A stretch of DNA of 64,000 nucleotides from Cryptomeria japonica (lineage: Eukaryota > Streptophyta > Pinopsida > Cupressales > Cupressaceae). Within the stretch, counting starts at the first letter, position 1. Each line of letters opens with the position of its first letter. This document shows, one piece after another, positions 23,991-35,565 of this stretch. A program made the position numbers and the translations under genes. The stretch is taken from positions 186,524,669 to 186,588,668 of the forward strand of contig NC_081413.1 of NCBI RefSeq assembly GCF_030272615.1. The letters are read 5' to 3'. A model generated the notes under the pieces. The model searched no databases. It was not told where the DNA came from and saw only the letters and a program-made list of their open reading frames with translations.

Positions 23991-24521
23991 GAAAATCTTA
24001 ACACTATTTTCTACTTATAGTTTAATAAAACACTATTTTTAGAAGGCTTGACATTAGAAAGATAAGTGTTACTTTTAGATATTTTACATGAGTTTCCTAG
24101 GGCCACCCATTTGTTATAAATTGCCTATAGAACTAAAATGTCCCACTTGTGAAGCATGCATTGAAGATCATAATTCATATATGAAGAGCACATCTGGTTT
24201 AAACTATCCATTTTAAAATAGACCCAAAATCATGAATTATTAAAGGCCTTCATGGTGTAAGAAAAGACTCAATCATATCATCATATCCTTATCTACCACC
24301 TAGATACTTTGCACCATCCACTCTTATGGACTTGGCATATTTTTACATATTTATATCTATCTTATATTTAAGTTGTGAAGAAGTTTATTCATGCAAACTA
24401 AAGAGATTACTTAGAGGAAATGTTGCATGATATTATATGTTAGATCAAACTCTTTAATCAAAAGCCAAGTAAAATGGACAAATAATATTACAACACATTA
24501 ATTTAGTGAAATTTGCATATT
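23991..24521. other. No recognised gene
   Basis: AT-rich sequence with no frame or repeat that I can support, ending at the long flanking repeat at 24522. Confidence 0.4.
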
Positions 24522-24547
24522 ATTCTAGAATTTTAAATCAATTTCTA
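24522..24547. repeat. Left copy of a ~25-bp flanking repeat (candidate long TSD)
   Basis: ATTCTAGAATTTTAAATCAA and the bases following match 35067-35091 with only about two mismatches. The partner lies just after a plus-strand poly(A), as expected for a target duplication of a retroposon. Confidence 0.55.
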
Positions 24548-24986
24548 ATGTAGAATTATTATTACATTATTATTTTTAGGCCTTGATATCTTCTAGGAGG
24601 TGTTCAAATAAAGTGTTTTGTAGACATTTTGTGCTTCAAGTTTACATAATAATTAAAATTAAGGAAAATAATTGGACCGAAATTTTATTTTAAATTTGAA
24701 CAATATTTTTTTTTTTGAAAGTATAGAAATGAACTTATAGTCTATTTGGCTCGTTATTTGAATCCCACACGCGCAGGAGCATAGAGTTGGGGATACAATA
24801 CAAAAGGCATAATCCAGTTCTATAAGCAATCCCAGTAGAATCCTCATTGTCATAATGACTGCAAGGATAAATTGATATACCAAGACACCCACAAAGCATC
24901 CAACCAGTCATAAATTAAAAAATAGAGGGAGAAAAAGAGGACGAACAAGTGCAACAACAAATACACTGTAAGTGTTGCATTCTATA
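24548..24986 (+). mobile_element. Left part of a plus-strand poly(A) retroposon remnant, split by Gypsy B
   Basis: This stretch would be the 5' part of a ~840-bp retroposon whose 3' part is 34655-35056. It is bounded on the left by the candidate TSD at 24522. No protein is recognised. The assignment rests on the flanking repeat and the poly(A) at the far end. Confidence 0.4.
24982..24986. repeat. Target-site duplication CTATA (left) of Gypsy B
   Basis: CTATA directly before the left LTR, repeated after the right LTR at 34650-34654. Confidence 0.9.
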
Positions 24987-26134
24987 TGTCGTGCCTATGA
25001 AGTGTGATTCTTGCAACTGCTTCACAAACACTCAATAGATCATTACAAGAATGGTTATCAAATAAGAAGCAAATGAAAGATGAACCATGAAAAAGTGACC
25101 TATCACCTCCTAAGAGATGCGAGTATGGATTTGCTCTCAGATCTAGATAAGCAATCCTAGTGACTTGACTACACCTAGATGGAGGATTTGAAATGATAAT
25201 GAAATGCAAAGATGAGATTGATTACGCTAGATTGATCCAAGAGACTAATTAAGCTAAAGATATGCATGATTAAGATATGATGATGATGAAATTTAGCTAA
25301 AAAAGAGATTGATTAAGCTACATGATTCAACAATTATGCTAGAAAATGATCAAATTAAGCTAAATCAAAGATGCAATTGCCTATAACAACAATGCTCAAA
25401 TGATATGCCTATAGTAACAATGCCTAAATTGATAATGAGATGGGATCCTTTGTGCTTCAAAATGGGGGATATTTATAGGATTTCCAAGGCTAGGGATGAG
25501 GTGGCAGGAATCAACGGTCAAGATTGAGTCTGAAGATATCAAGGGTGAAATTGGAGGAGGTTGGAGGAAGGGACACTTGTCATCTCTATGGTGATAAGTG
25601 TCAAGGAGCCTTTCTCATAAGAGGGAAAGTGTCCAAGAAAGAAGACATGTGGCCAAAGTTCCATGTGTCTCAAGGGAAGAATATCCACACCATAGGAGGT
25701 TAGGATAAGGAGGTTTGGATGTGCAAGATAGGATAGGGTTAGGCAAACCCAAGGTTAGGTGGAATGGGTTAGGTTAGAGGGATAGTTAGGTTAGGTGGTT
25801 AGAAGTTAGGAGGCATGTGGGCAATTTGAATTTAAAAATTCAAATAATAGGAAAAGACTAATTAATTTTCAACAACTCATAAATTGATTTGTTTTAATTA
25901 ATTAGAGAATTAGAAGAATTGATTGAAATGGGGGGAGGATTAATTAATTTGAATTAATTAATCAAAGGAGACCATGGAATGAACTTAATGAATAAATCCT
26001 TAGATTTATTAATAAGTAGATGAAAGGGAGGATTTAATCAAATTGCTAATGAATTCAATTAAATTAGGGAGGGGGATTAATTAAATAATTATTTATTTAA
26101 TTAATTATCTTCAGACCATTTTTAGGTGTATACA
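24987..26134 (-). repeat. Gypsy B LTR (3' LTR in element orientation)
   Basis: 1148 bp, TG...CA. It contains a G-rich block with repeated GGTTAGG (25690-25830) and AATTAATTAA-rich inverted stretches (25855-26110). It aligns end to end with 33504-34649 at high identity. Differences include a ~13-bp deletion and small indels. Confidence 0.95.
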
Positions 26135-27973
26135 TTTTGCCCCTCTTTGAAGTGAGGTGTGATGACGCATTGATTCAAAGAATAATCTCATTTTGATGAT
26201 GATATTGGTTCGATAGGATGCCCTAGACATTGATTGATAAATTGCTTTGGGAGATCAATTGAGATAATTGACTTTTTAGAGTGTGTGAATTTTTGCGAAA
26301 TTGATATCCCGATTAGAAATGATTTGATTTCTGCAACTGTGGTTGATGAAAATGTGAGTTCTACGATCACGGTGATGTGGTTCTTGATTATTGATAACGC
26401 TTGATTTATTAGATTGATAAGATTGAGATTCAGTCTGGTTTTAGGAGTGACACCTCCTGTATAAGACAAAGATGATCAAAGCGTCTGGTTTCAGGAATGA
26501 TATATCTTGTATAAGACATGATCAGAACATCTAGTTCCATGAAAGATACATCCCATATAAGACATGATAGAATCAATTTAGATGCGATTGATTGATAGAA
26601 TTGATAATGTTGATTGAGCAAAGAACTAATAGATTTGTTGATATCAAGTTGTAGGAAGATTCAAATATGCTGATGTTGGTTTGGTTGAGAGGGTAACATA
26701 AGATTTGGGCTAGCTCGATAATATCTCGAGAGAGATGAGTCATCAGTCTGATTGTGTACACACTTTTGATGATACTTGCGATAGATTAAACCTTGGATAA
26801 AATGAGCATGCGGGATCCCATGCAAGAATGAGATGCAAGCTAAATGCAAATGAAAATGCAAAGCTACGACCGGACCAGTCACTAGGTTATTGCATTTTGT
26901 CATTATTGAGATTTTTAAAACGTGGGAAGTGAGTGGAAACATTGATGGTATAATTAAACCATGATGACTTGAGCACTACTTTCTTGAAATTTGATATTTC
27001 AATTTAGCACAAGCATCAAGGTATAATTGAACCAAGATGACCTGAGTGTTGCTTGTGTAAAATGGGCAGTATTAACCATTTCAATATGCAAATTGGAAAT
27101 GTCTTTGATGATACTCTGATGATCATGTCCTCAGACAAATTTGCATATATTAATGATTAATTTATAGACAACAGACAAAAAAAAATCATGTTCCTTCCTT
27201 GTTCCTCTAGTCAGAGACATCCTGGAGTCGCTCAGAAATCATGATAGCGAAAATCAAGATATAAAAGTTGAACAATCATGTTAAAATCATTATCCAAAAT
27301 ACATCATCTATTGAAAGGTGTGTGAATATGCTTAGATTGATAAATGATAGTTTGATGGTTGATAATTTGATCTTATGTTCAACGTTGAATGTGTCTTAGT
27401 TTTTGCTTGATAAGAGTTGCCTGACTATTGTTCTTCCTGTTTGATTAAGCTAAAAAATGATCGATAATTTTGCCCCTAGCTAGGTGCAGGATTTTGCCCC
27501 AAGCCTAGAAATAAATCATTATGATATACCCAATGACCCAAACCATGGTGAGAAGCCACTTGGGATGCCTGCGTATGTACAAAGGCTTTATTATGGATAC
27601 AAACAATGCTTATGGAAAATGAATGCAAGTGAAAAGATGCAAGAAATAATAGATGGAAGAGCTAGTAGACAGATAATGCCTATTTGCCAAGTTTTCACCA
27701 TCTATTTTTATTGCACTTTTTCTCATATTTGATTTTTTTTTTGTTTTGTTTGGATTTTCTACTTTTTCAGACATAAAACTTCTTCAGATGCATGCTATTG
27801 ATAGGTTCATCGAGCTGATCCTCATCCTGTGTTGATAGTTGATATGCTCCTGAGCCAAATACTGTTGTGACCACAAACAGACCTAACATGTTTGGTTCAA
27901 ACTTTCCTTTCTTTTCTCGATCTTACTAGTTTCGTGGATTTTCCTTTAGTACTAGTTCCCCAACTTGAAAGAC
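26135..27973 (-). other. Gypsy B 3' region after integrase
   Basis: Long non-coding 3' portion of the element, starting at the polypurine tract. It contains a short internal repetition near 26430-26560 (CGTCTGGTTTCAGGA(A/G)TGA blocks followed by GTATAAGACA) and GAT-rich sequence. The small frames here are not convincing. Confidence 0.6.
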
Positions 27974-29610
27974 TCATGGTCTGACCTTGTGATTATAACT
28001 TCGACACATTTTTTGCTGATATACCTTCAAATGATCAAAGGCATTTTGTCTTCGTTCATGGATCAATTCTGACTCCTGCAATCTAGATACTTGTTGTTCT
28101 TCATCTAGGATAAGACCTTTTAATGATACTTGTAGAGAAGGTATCTCTACTTCTATTGGCAATATTGCTTCTAATCCATTAACAAGAGAGAAAGGTGTGG
28201 CACCTGTTGGTGTGTAGATACTAGTATGGTAGGCCCATAGATCAGGGTTCAATTGAATATGCCAATCTTTGCCAACATCATTCACTGTCTTTTTGAGGAT
28301 TTTCAAAATAGTTTTGTTTGATGCTTCTGCTTGCCCATTCCCTTGTGTATAGTAGGGTGTGGAAAATACGTGTTAGATCTTGAATTTCTCACATAGCTCT
28401 TTTACTTCCTGATTCTTGAACGGTCACCCATTATCAGTGATAATGGTCATGGGTATTCCATAGTGACAGATTATGTAGCTCAAGATAAATGCAACAATTT
28501 GTTTTCCTGTGATATTTGTGAGAGGTACCGCCTCAATCTATTTTGTGAAATATTCTATAACTACAAGGATGAATTTGTGACCATTAGATGAAGAAGGATT
28601 TATCTTTCCTACTAGATCAAGACGCCATTGGAAGAAAGGCCAAGATATTGTCAAAGCATGAAGTTCTTGTGCTGGTGCATGAATCAAATTCCCATGGATC
28701 TGACATTGTTTGCATGTTTTGGCTATCTTAAAAGAATCTTGTTCCATAGTTGACTAATAATAGCCCAAGCATATGAGTATTTTTGAAAGGGTAAGACCAT
28801 TTGAATGAGTGCCACAAATATCGTTATGGACTTCATTTAAAGCCTTCTCAGATTCTTCTTGTTCGAGACATCTTAAAAGAGTATCGTCTAGACCTTGTTT
28901 AAATAGGGTATCCGCAATAAGAGTATAATGGGAGGATTGGTGAATAAAGTTTCTCTTTTGATTTTTTCAATAAGTCAAGAGGGAGGATATTATCTTTCAG
29001 GTATGTGTAAGTTTGGCCATAGTGGGAGGAATCATTCCCAACAAGGTGACAAATAGTTTGGGAATCAGGACAATTATGAGCAGGGTAAAACAACTCTTCC
29101 ACTAGGAATTCATAACGCTCTTGATTTTCCTGTGTCTGAAGAAGAGAAGCAAGTGTTGCCATGGCATCTGCTGCTTTGTTGTCATTCCTTGGAATTTGCT
29201 GAAAATTTATTTTTACAAAGTATTTCTTGATATCATCGACCATCTTTTTATAAGGCATTAACTTTTCATCCTTTGTTTGGTAATCGTCATTAATTTGATT
29301 GATGATGAGTTGAGAGTCTCCACAAACTTGAAGTTGTGTAATGTTCCATTCTATAGCCATTTTGATATCTGTAACCAAAGCTTCATATTATGTTGTATTT
29401 TTGGTGCATGGAAAGCTTAATTTGTATGCTTTTAGAATTGTATGACCTTGTGGTGTGATGAATAGAATACCTGCTCTTGATCCATGTTGTGTTCTATTAT
29501 TGATGCCTTCTCCTAGGCTGATATTCGGGTGTTGTATTATAAGATATGGATCTAATCTTGGAATGTATGCATATGACTAGGTAAAATTGATTTGCCATCT
29601 TTTGAAGGGT
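27974..29610 (-). pseudogene. Gypsy B RNase H and integrase region
   Basis: From upstream on the minus strand: an RNase H-like domain with GSRAGILFITPQGHTILKAY (~29495), LVTDIKMAIEWNI (~29380), VCGDSQLIINQINDDYQTK (~29330) and the C-terminal IPRNDNKAADAMATLASLL block (~29200). Integrase follows, with a zinc-binding remnant CKQCQIHGNLIH (~28705), the core WRLDLVGKINPSSSNGHKFI (~28630), DNG*PFK (~28425), TQGNGQAEASNK (~28340) and a C-terminal TGATPFSLVNGLEAILPIEV block (~28200). Stops break the frame between pieces, for example TAA within DNG*PFK. The DDE triad is partly visible. The RNase H is of the archaeal-like type seen in Tat-lineage elements. It is not translatable as one protein. Confidence 0.88.
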
Positions 29611-30700
29611 TCCATATATTTTTGCCTTGCTAGTTCTGATAGATAAGTTGCTGGATATAGATCAGTTTTGCCAATGGTAACTGCCTCTGTTAGTTCTATT
29701 AGGTTAGATGACCTCTCTTGATAGTATTCAGGCAAGGTGTCAAATCTCCCATCTTCTGGTGCTTCGAGGAGATTTTCACTGTTAGATGCATCCTTTCTTT
29801 TTACTTTTTCTCAGTCTAATGTTGCTAGTAATGGTTTTCAGCATTAGACCTGATATTGTTTTCTTTATTTTCATTTTTGTGACTAGGAGATTTGGCACCC
29901 TCTTGAATTGAAGATACGTTAGTGAAATCCCTAGTGAAAGTTGTTGCGGGTTTGATTTCATTAAGATATAAGGATATGGCATGGTCATTAGGAAAGGTAT
30001 CAATGGTGGCATGTCTTTCATTTTCCTAGTCCATAGGTTCAAGAGGGATTAAGGATAAAGGATCCTCATGTTGAATTATGTCAAAGATATTAGGGGTCAT
30101 GATAAAGATGTCAGAGCTTTCAATATGTATTTCCATATATAGAACGATACTCTTGTCAAAATGACCTTTTGCAAGTAGCTCGTGATCATCCTCAATTAAG
30201 TCCAAGTCAACTGAATGTGATTCTGATTCAAGTGGGCTAGTTCCTAATGTTTGTCCTACATACGTGTGAACTATATCGACACCTACATATTCTTCTTCCT
30301 GTTCAATTTCAAGTTGCTCTTGTTTGTTTTTCCATGATGGCAAATATTCTCCGTTCCCTCAATCTCTTAGCTGCATTTGTTTTTCCATGTTTGACAAAAT
30401 TGATGCAAATGATTGTTCCTTGGCTTGTGTGCTTGAAGATGCTGCCTCTCTGTTATGTGAAATATTGACCTCTTGAGCATGTTTTAGATTACTATATCAC
30501 TATAATGGATTTGAGTCTACCGAGATAGTGATTTATTTCCCATTGTATGGAAATTTCAGGCACTGATGACATGTTGATGGAATAGCTTGTATGTCATGTA
30601 TCCATGGTCTTCCCAAGAGTATGTTGATGGTAAGTCCAAGTCAAAAACTTGGCATGTTGTGTCTTTCTGCAAAGGTCCCACTCTGAGGGGTAATATCACA
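29611..30700 (-). pseudogene. Gypsy B linker between protease and RNase H (RT deleted)
   Basis: Minus-strand open segments at 30026-30343 and 29782-30042 are acidic linker (EQEEEYVGVDIVHTYVGQTL; DIIQHEDPLSLIPLEPMD). They run almost directly into the run-up to RNase H (KYMEPFKRWQINF, ~29620). Neither a YVDD/FxDD-type box nor the other RT blocks are recognisable in any frame. In full Tat-type elements an RT of over 200 residues lies here, so I infer an internal deletion. Confidence 0.65.
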
Positions 30701-30702
30701 AT

Positions 30703-31239
30703 TTATTTAGAGTAATGCTCTTCTTCATCATATGCTTTGAATGTGATCTTTTTTAGGAGATCAACTGCATCTTCTAAATAACCTAGAGCATGAACAAGAC
30801 TCAATGAGAAAATGTTTAAGCCAACTCCCCCATCTATAAGGACACGTTTAATGAGAGTTATATGAATGAGGACTTCAATTTGCAAGGAAGCATTATGGGG
30901 ATGTTGCAAGGAATCAATGCTTAGATATGAAGGAGATGAGCTTTGAATAGGATCCTCTAAAATGGGTTTGATGACAATCATGGATATCCCTTGGGGAACT
31001 TCATCTTTGGGTGTATTGTTTGGTGAAGATACTATGGAAGGTTCTTGCAAGTTTTTAAGAGGTGTAGGAATAGATTCCTTTGGAGAATCAATTTGCTTAT
31101 GGGGGGAAAAAACCATTGCTAGACATAGGTGCATGATTTGATCTTCTTTAGTAAAATCCTTTAGGGATCTGTTTAAGAGTTGCATAAAAGAGCCACCTTT
31201 CTTTGGAGATGAATTTGAATCCTTGTGAGGTTTTGACAT
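30703..31239 (-). pseudogene. Gypsy B aspartic protease region
   Basis: A 178-residue open segment begins with a basic, Ser/Lys-rich leader (KGGSFMQLLNRSLKDFT). It passes through a Pro/Ser-rich linker and ends in a retroviral-type aspartic protease: VLIDGGVGLNIFSLSLVHAL (~30850-30790), where LIDGG corresponds to the LIDxGS active-site box. The Ser/Gly change leaves the catalytic Asp in place. The segment lies upstream of the linker and RNase H, as in Gypsy polyproteins. Gag sequence further upstream (31240-31860) is too decayed to delimit. Confidence 0.75.
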
Positions 31240-31899
31240 AGTGGGATTTTGATTTTGGACTTGTTTGATTTCTTTGATATGTTGGCTTGTTATGTCTTCT
31301 TCTTATATTTTTCTTTGGTATGCCATGTTGCTATGATCTTCAACTATCTCAAAGTTTTTGTTTCTGTTTCTGCGATCTTATGTCTATGTGCTCTAGTTAA
31401 AATGGGCATACACATATGTTAGATATTGTGCAAGGATTCGATTGTCCAAAATTTGTTTTGATAAGTGATCAACTGTTATGTAAATGTGATAGAGTGATAT
31501 GACACAAAAAGATGATTCAAGTGTTTTAAAAGATTGCAAGTTTTTTGATCTTTGGTTTTGGAGTGCAATGATGATGATTTTGATAAAAACCAAGTCCAAT
31601 AGGAACGATATATCCTATGATGTGGGACAAGGTTATCCTGACCAAACATTGTAGTTTCTTGATAGAGGATGATAGATCCTGATGAGAAACTATGTTTTGT
31701 GTGATCAGTTTATCAAAGAGGGTGATTGATGCGCTTTGAGATGTTAGATCTTGAACTTGTTGGAGGGGAATACTTGAAAATCTTGAGGTGTCTATTTCTA
31801 GAATTTGACTTGACAGATGATAACTTGACCAAGCAAACCAAGGAAACAATCTAAGCACAGAATGACAGATATCAGGTGTTTATGCTCACTGTAAACTGA

Positions 31900-33480
31900 C
31901 CAAGCAAATATGACAGATCTAAAAAAGACATGGAAGAAGACAGTTCTAGACAGACATAGACATAAATTTGTACGACACCTTATACAACCTTGAACGACAA
32001 TTTAGAAAGGCTCATACGACAAACCAAAAATTTCGCACGACAAAAGACATAAACTCGTACGAGCTTTCTCACAGAACCAGATGACAAAAGATGACACAAA
32101 ATTCTCTACTAAAATGACTCGTACGACAATGCCCACTAAGCCAGACGATAAAATATAACACAAAGTTTTCTGCTAAGATGACTCACATGACAATTCTCAG
32201 TGGACCAGATGATAAACTAGATGCCTCGTATGACAAACTAACGAACTTGTACGACAAAGGGCAGAACAGAGACAAAAACTTTGTTTGGACAAATTTTTGA
32301 TTAATGAAGTTTGATGTTTTGCTTTTGTTTTCCAGTTTTTAGATGTTTGATTTTTTTGTTTTAGGGATGAAGACAAAGCAAACACGCAATATGATAAGTG
32401 ACCTCAAGCACAACATTGTAAACCCTAAGGAAGTTGGCTGAGAGAGAAAACCTTTGCTTGAAAACTTAGGTACACACCCAATAGCTAATCAGAATACGGC
32501 TGCCGAGTCTCACACAATGGATTCTCAACGTTGTATTATCTGACTCCAAACACTAATGGGGGCACGATATGGAAAATGTCTTGGGAGAGTTACTATCTCT
32601 CTTGCACAAAGATTATCCCCCTTTCAGAGGTGAATCAAGTAGCTTCTAATTTTAATCAGAACTAGTAAGGGATCTGTTCAGCGTGTCGGGGTATAAACTC
32701 AATTAAGAGGTCTCCCAGCCTTGAAAACCAAGGTTTGATATACCCGAAGGTATGAAGGAGAGCTATTCCCGATCATTTCTATTGACTTGATTTTCATCAA
32801 ATCATGTTTATTTTATAGTGGGTTGGAGTACTTGGCGTTAGCCATTCCCACTTGGGTCGTTCCCCTCTCACCAGACTTAATGGCTTTGGCCTTATAGGCT
32901 CCTCGGAGGGCAGGCCTGCTAAAGATATGCACTATTGAAAGCAAAGGATGAGTGTGGCTTTCTAATCACCCAAGAAAGGTGAGAGCATACTCGCCTATCA
33001 TCAAAACACATAAGACATGTTTGTTCATTTCCATTAGCCAAAATGAGTGTTCCTAAAAAATTTAAAGAAGACATAAAGTTTGGTTGAGTCTTCCTAGGCA
33101 ATCTGCGAAATAGATATGTTAGTAGTTATGATGTGTTTTGATGAAATGAAGCTTTGACAAGTGTAATCTTTGACCATCGTCCTGCAAAAAAAAACTAGTT
33201 AGGTTGTCAAAATACTCACAAATAGACCAGGGTTAGCATTAGTAATAATCAAATTGAAGCATGAAAACCCTAAAATGCAATCTGTTTTAAAAACACAGAA
33301 GCAAAATTTTGTGCGACAATTCTCACCTGATTGTACGAAAATTCTCACATACTCATACAAGGGCACAAAGGATCTCGTACGAGACAGAAAGGGAACTCAA
33401 CCGAAATTCTAAATTAGATCCAGCTAGAAACCCACTAGATTGAAAATTTGATGATGTTAAGAGGCCAAAAATGAGATTTT
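31900..33480 (-). other. Gypsy B leader with CGTACGAC-type motif cluster
   Basis: Untranslated leader between 5' LTR/PBS and gag. A short motif close to TCGTACGACAA, many copies mutated, recurs about a dozen times at 31965-32260 and again at 33310-33380. The rest (32400-33200) holds no recognisable frame. Confidence 0.7.
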
Positions 33481-33503
33481 CGGCCCCACAATGGGTGCCA
33501 AAA
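33481..33503 (-). other. Primer-binding site of Gypsy B
   Basis: On the minus strand the sequence directly after the 5' LTR reads TTTTGGCACCCATTGTGGGG. This resembles the TGGCRCC...GGGG primer-binding sites of Tat/Athila-type elements. I do not assign the tRNA with certainty. Confidence 0.75.
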
Positions 33504-34649
33504 TGTCATGCCTATGAAGTGTGATACCTGCAGCTGCAACACAAACACTCAATAGATCATTACAAGCATGGTTAGAAAATAAGAAGCAAATGAAAGATGA
33601 ACCATGACAAAGTGACCTATCGCCTCCTAAGAGCTGCGAGTATGGATTTTCTCTCAAATCTGGATAAGCAATCCCAGTGACTTGACTACACCTAGATGGA
33701 GGATTTGAAATGATAATGATATGCAAAGATGAGATTGATTAAGGTAGATTGATCCAAGAGACTAATTAAGCTAAAGATATGCATGATTAAGCTATGATGA
33801 TGATTCAATTAAGATAGAAAAGAGATTGATTAAGCTACATGACTCAACAATTATGCTAGAAAATGATCAAATTAAGCTAAATTTAAGATGCAATTGCCTA
33901 TACCAATAATTCTCAAATGATATGCCTATAGTAACAATGCCTAGATTGATAATGAGATGGGATCCTTTGTGCTTAAAACTGGGGGATATTTATAGGATTT
34001 CCAAGGCTAGGGATGAGGTGGTAGGAATCAACGGTCAAGATTGATTCTAATGATATCAAGGGTGAAATTGGAGGAGGTTGGAGAAGAGGCTGGAGGAAGG
34101 GAAACTTGTCATCTCTGTGGTGACAAGTGTTAAGGAGCCTTGCTCATAAGAGGGCAAGTGTCCAAGAAAGGAGACATGTGGCCAAAGTGCCATGTGTCTC
34201 AAGGGAAGAATATCCACACCATAGGAGGTTAGGATGTGCAAGATAGGATAGGGTTAGGCAAACCCAAGGTTAGGTGGAATGGGTTAGGTTAGATGGATGG
34301 TTAGGTTAGGTGGTTAGAAGTTAGGAGGCATGTGGGTAATTTGAATTTAAAATTTCAAATAATAGGAAAAAACTAATTAATTTTCAACAACTCATAAATT
34401 GATTTGTTTTAATTAATTAGAAAATTAGAAGAATTGATTGAAATGGGGGGAGGATTAATTAATTTGAATTAATTAATCAAATGAGACCATGGAATGAACT
34501 TAATGAATAAATCCTTAGATTTATTAATAAGTAGATGAAAGGGAGGATTTAATCAAATTTCTAATGAATTCAATTGAATTAGGGATGGGGATTAATTAAA
34601 TAATTATTTATTTAATTAATTATCTTCAGACCATTTTTAGGTGTATACA
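33504..34649 (-). repeat. Gypsy B LTR (5' LTR in element orientation)
   Basis: 1146 bp, TG...CA, matching 24987-26134 throughout, including the GGTTAGG-rich block (34215-34330). Confidence 0.95.
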
Positions 34650-34654
34650 CTATA
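34650..34654. repeat. Target-site duplication CTATA (right) of Gypsy B
   Basis: Exact copy of 24982-24986. Confidence 0.9.
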
Positions 34655-35056
34655 TTTTGGTCAAATCCCATTAATATTCAAATCCACTATAAAATCCTTC
34701 CAATTTACTAAACAGGGTTGAAATGGTAGTGTATTTTTTTACATTGAGTGGGTAAGGCTTGTTGGGGCAAAAAATTGTGTTTTTTTGCAAAACCTATGAC
34801 AAGCGTTGTGCCTTATGAACCATTCATTATAGAGCCTTTTAGCTCATCAATTAAATAACTTGATTCAAATAACTTGATCTTGTGGCAAACCTAAAACAAG
34901 GAGAATGTATGCAATCAAACTTAATCAAGGAGACTCTATGATTTAACTATCTTCGTATACTAATCCCCTATTTGGGAGCATAGTGGTTGGGTTTGGTGAT
35001 GGAACTCATGTTACTTTGTATATATTGTTATCAATAATACTCAATAAAAAAAAAAT
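34655..35056 (+). mobile_element. 3' part of a plus-strand retroposon remnant with poly(A)
   Basis: The stretch ends TACTCAATAAAA followed by an A run to 35056, then the flanking repeat at 35067. A T/G-rich run-up (ACTTTGTATATATTGTTATC) is typical of a retroposon 3' end. It continues the piece at 24548-24986 once Gypsy B and one CTATA are disregarded. Confidence 0.45.
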
Positions 35057-35066
35057 GTGCAAATCA

Positions 35067-35091
35067 TTCTAGAATGTCAAATCAATTTCTT
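35067..35091. repeat. Right copy of the ~25-bp flanking repeat
   Basis: ATTCTAGAATGTCAAATCAA and following bases match 24522-24547. It follows the plus-strand poly(A) and directly precedes the poly(T) of the next, minus-strand unit. Confidence 0.55.
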
Positions 35092-35565
35092 TTTTTTTTG
35101 GTCGGTAATAATATGTATTTTATTAAATACAAAAAGTAGTTACATCATGATGTTGATTGTCTATTCTCCTATCCAAAAAATTGCCATTCTTCAAAATTGG
35201 CAATATACAACTAATATAAAATCTTTACACTAAAAAATCTTTTCTGCTACAACCTACCCCTAGATTTACTATCAAACGTTATCCATAATTAAATAGTAAA
35301 AATTTAGCCAAAAAACATAAAAACCACACACCACTTTGTTTGTCACCATTGCTGGAGCATTTCAGAAGCCACCTTCAACGCCTAACCGGTCTCCTCGCTC
35401 CCAACCTCGACACCACCCCCACTCTCAACTTCCTTGGTCGAAGAGTTCTTCTGGCTCCCTCCGCCTCCTCCTTGGCTATTGCACTGACTGCATCCAGTTC
35501 TTTGATCTGAATTAACAACTTCATTGCCTCCCATCCATTCTTTGCCTCCACCTTGCAATGGTAGG
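35088..35565 (-). mobile_element. 3' end of a minus-strand retroposon-like unit with poly(A)
   Basis: On the minus strand this part ends with an AATAAA-type signal (~35119-35124) and a run of about 12 A (35088-35099). Upstream it contains an open segment rich in Gly, Ser and Glu (35397-35565, LQGGGKEWMGG to VGSEETG). Copia C is inserted at 35566, and the unit continues at 42283 on the other side. It could be a LINE or a processed host transcript. I do not recognise the protein. Confidence 0.45.

Larger units (their letters stand above)
24987..34649 (-). mobile_element. Gypsy-type LTR retrotransposon B (Tat-like), RT missing
   Basis: LTRs of 1148 and 1146 bp begin TGTC(G/A)TGCCTATGAAG and end GTGTATACA, with TSD CTATA. 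On the minus strand the order is PBS, long leader, degenerate gag, protease, linker, RNase H, integrase, polypurine tract (plus strand TTTTGCCCCTCTTTG after the left LTR). Integrase downstream of RNase H defines Ty3/gypsy. The RNase H type and PBS resemble the Tat/Athila branch. I find no RT motif in the ~1.1 kb between the PR-linker and RNase H, so this looks like a deleted, non-autonomous copy. Confidence 0.93.

Noticed and set aside
24982-26761. Small minus-strand frames in and next to the Gypsy B LTR
   Set aside because: The first (24982-25209) recurs in the other LTR because the LTRs are copies, and none carries a domain. They are LTR or 3' UTR sequence.
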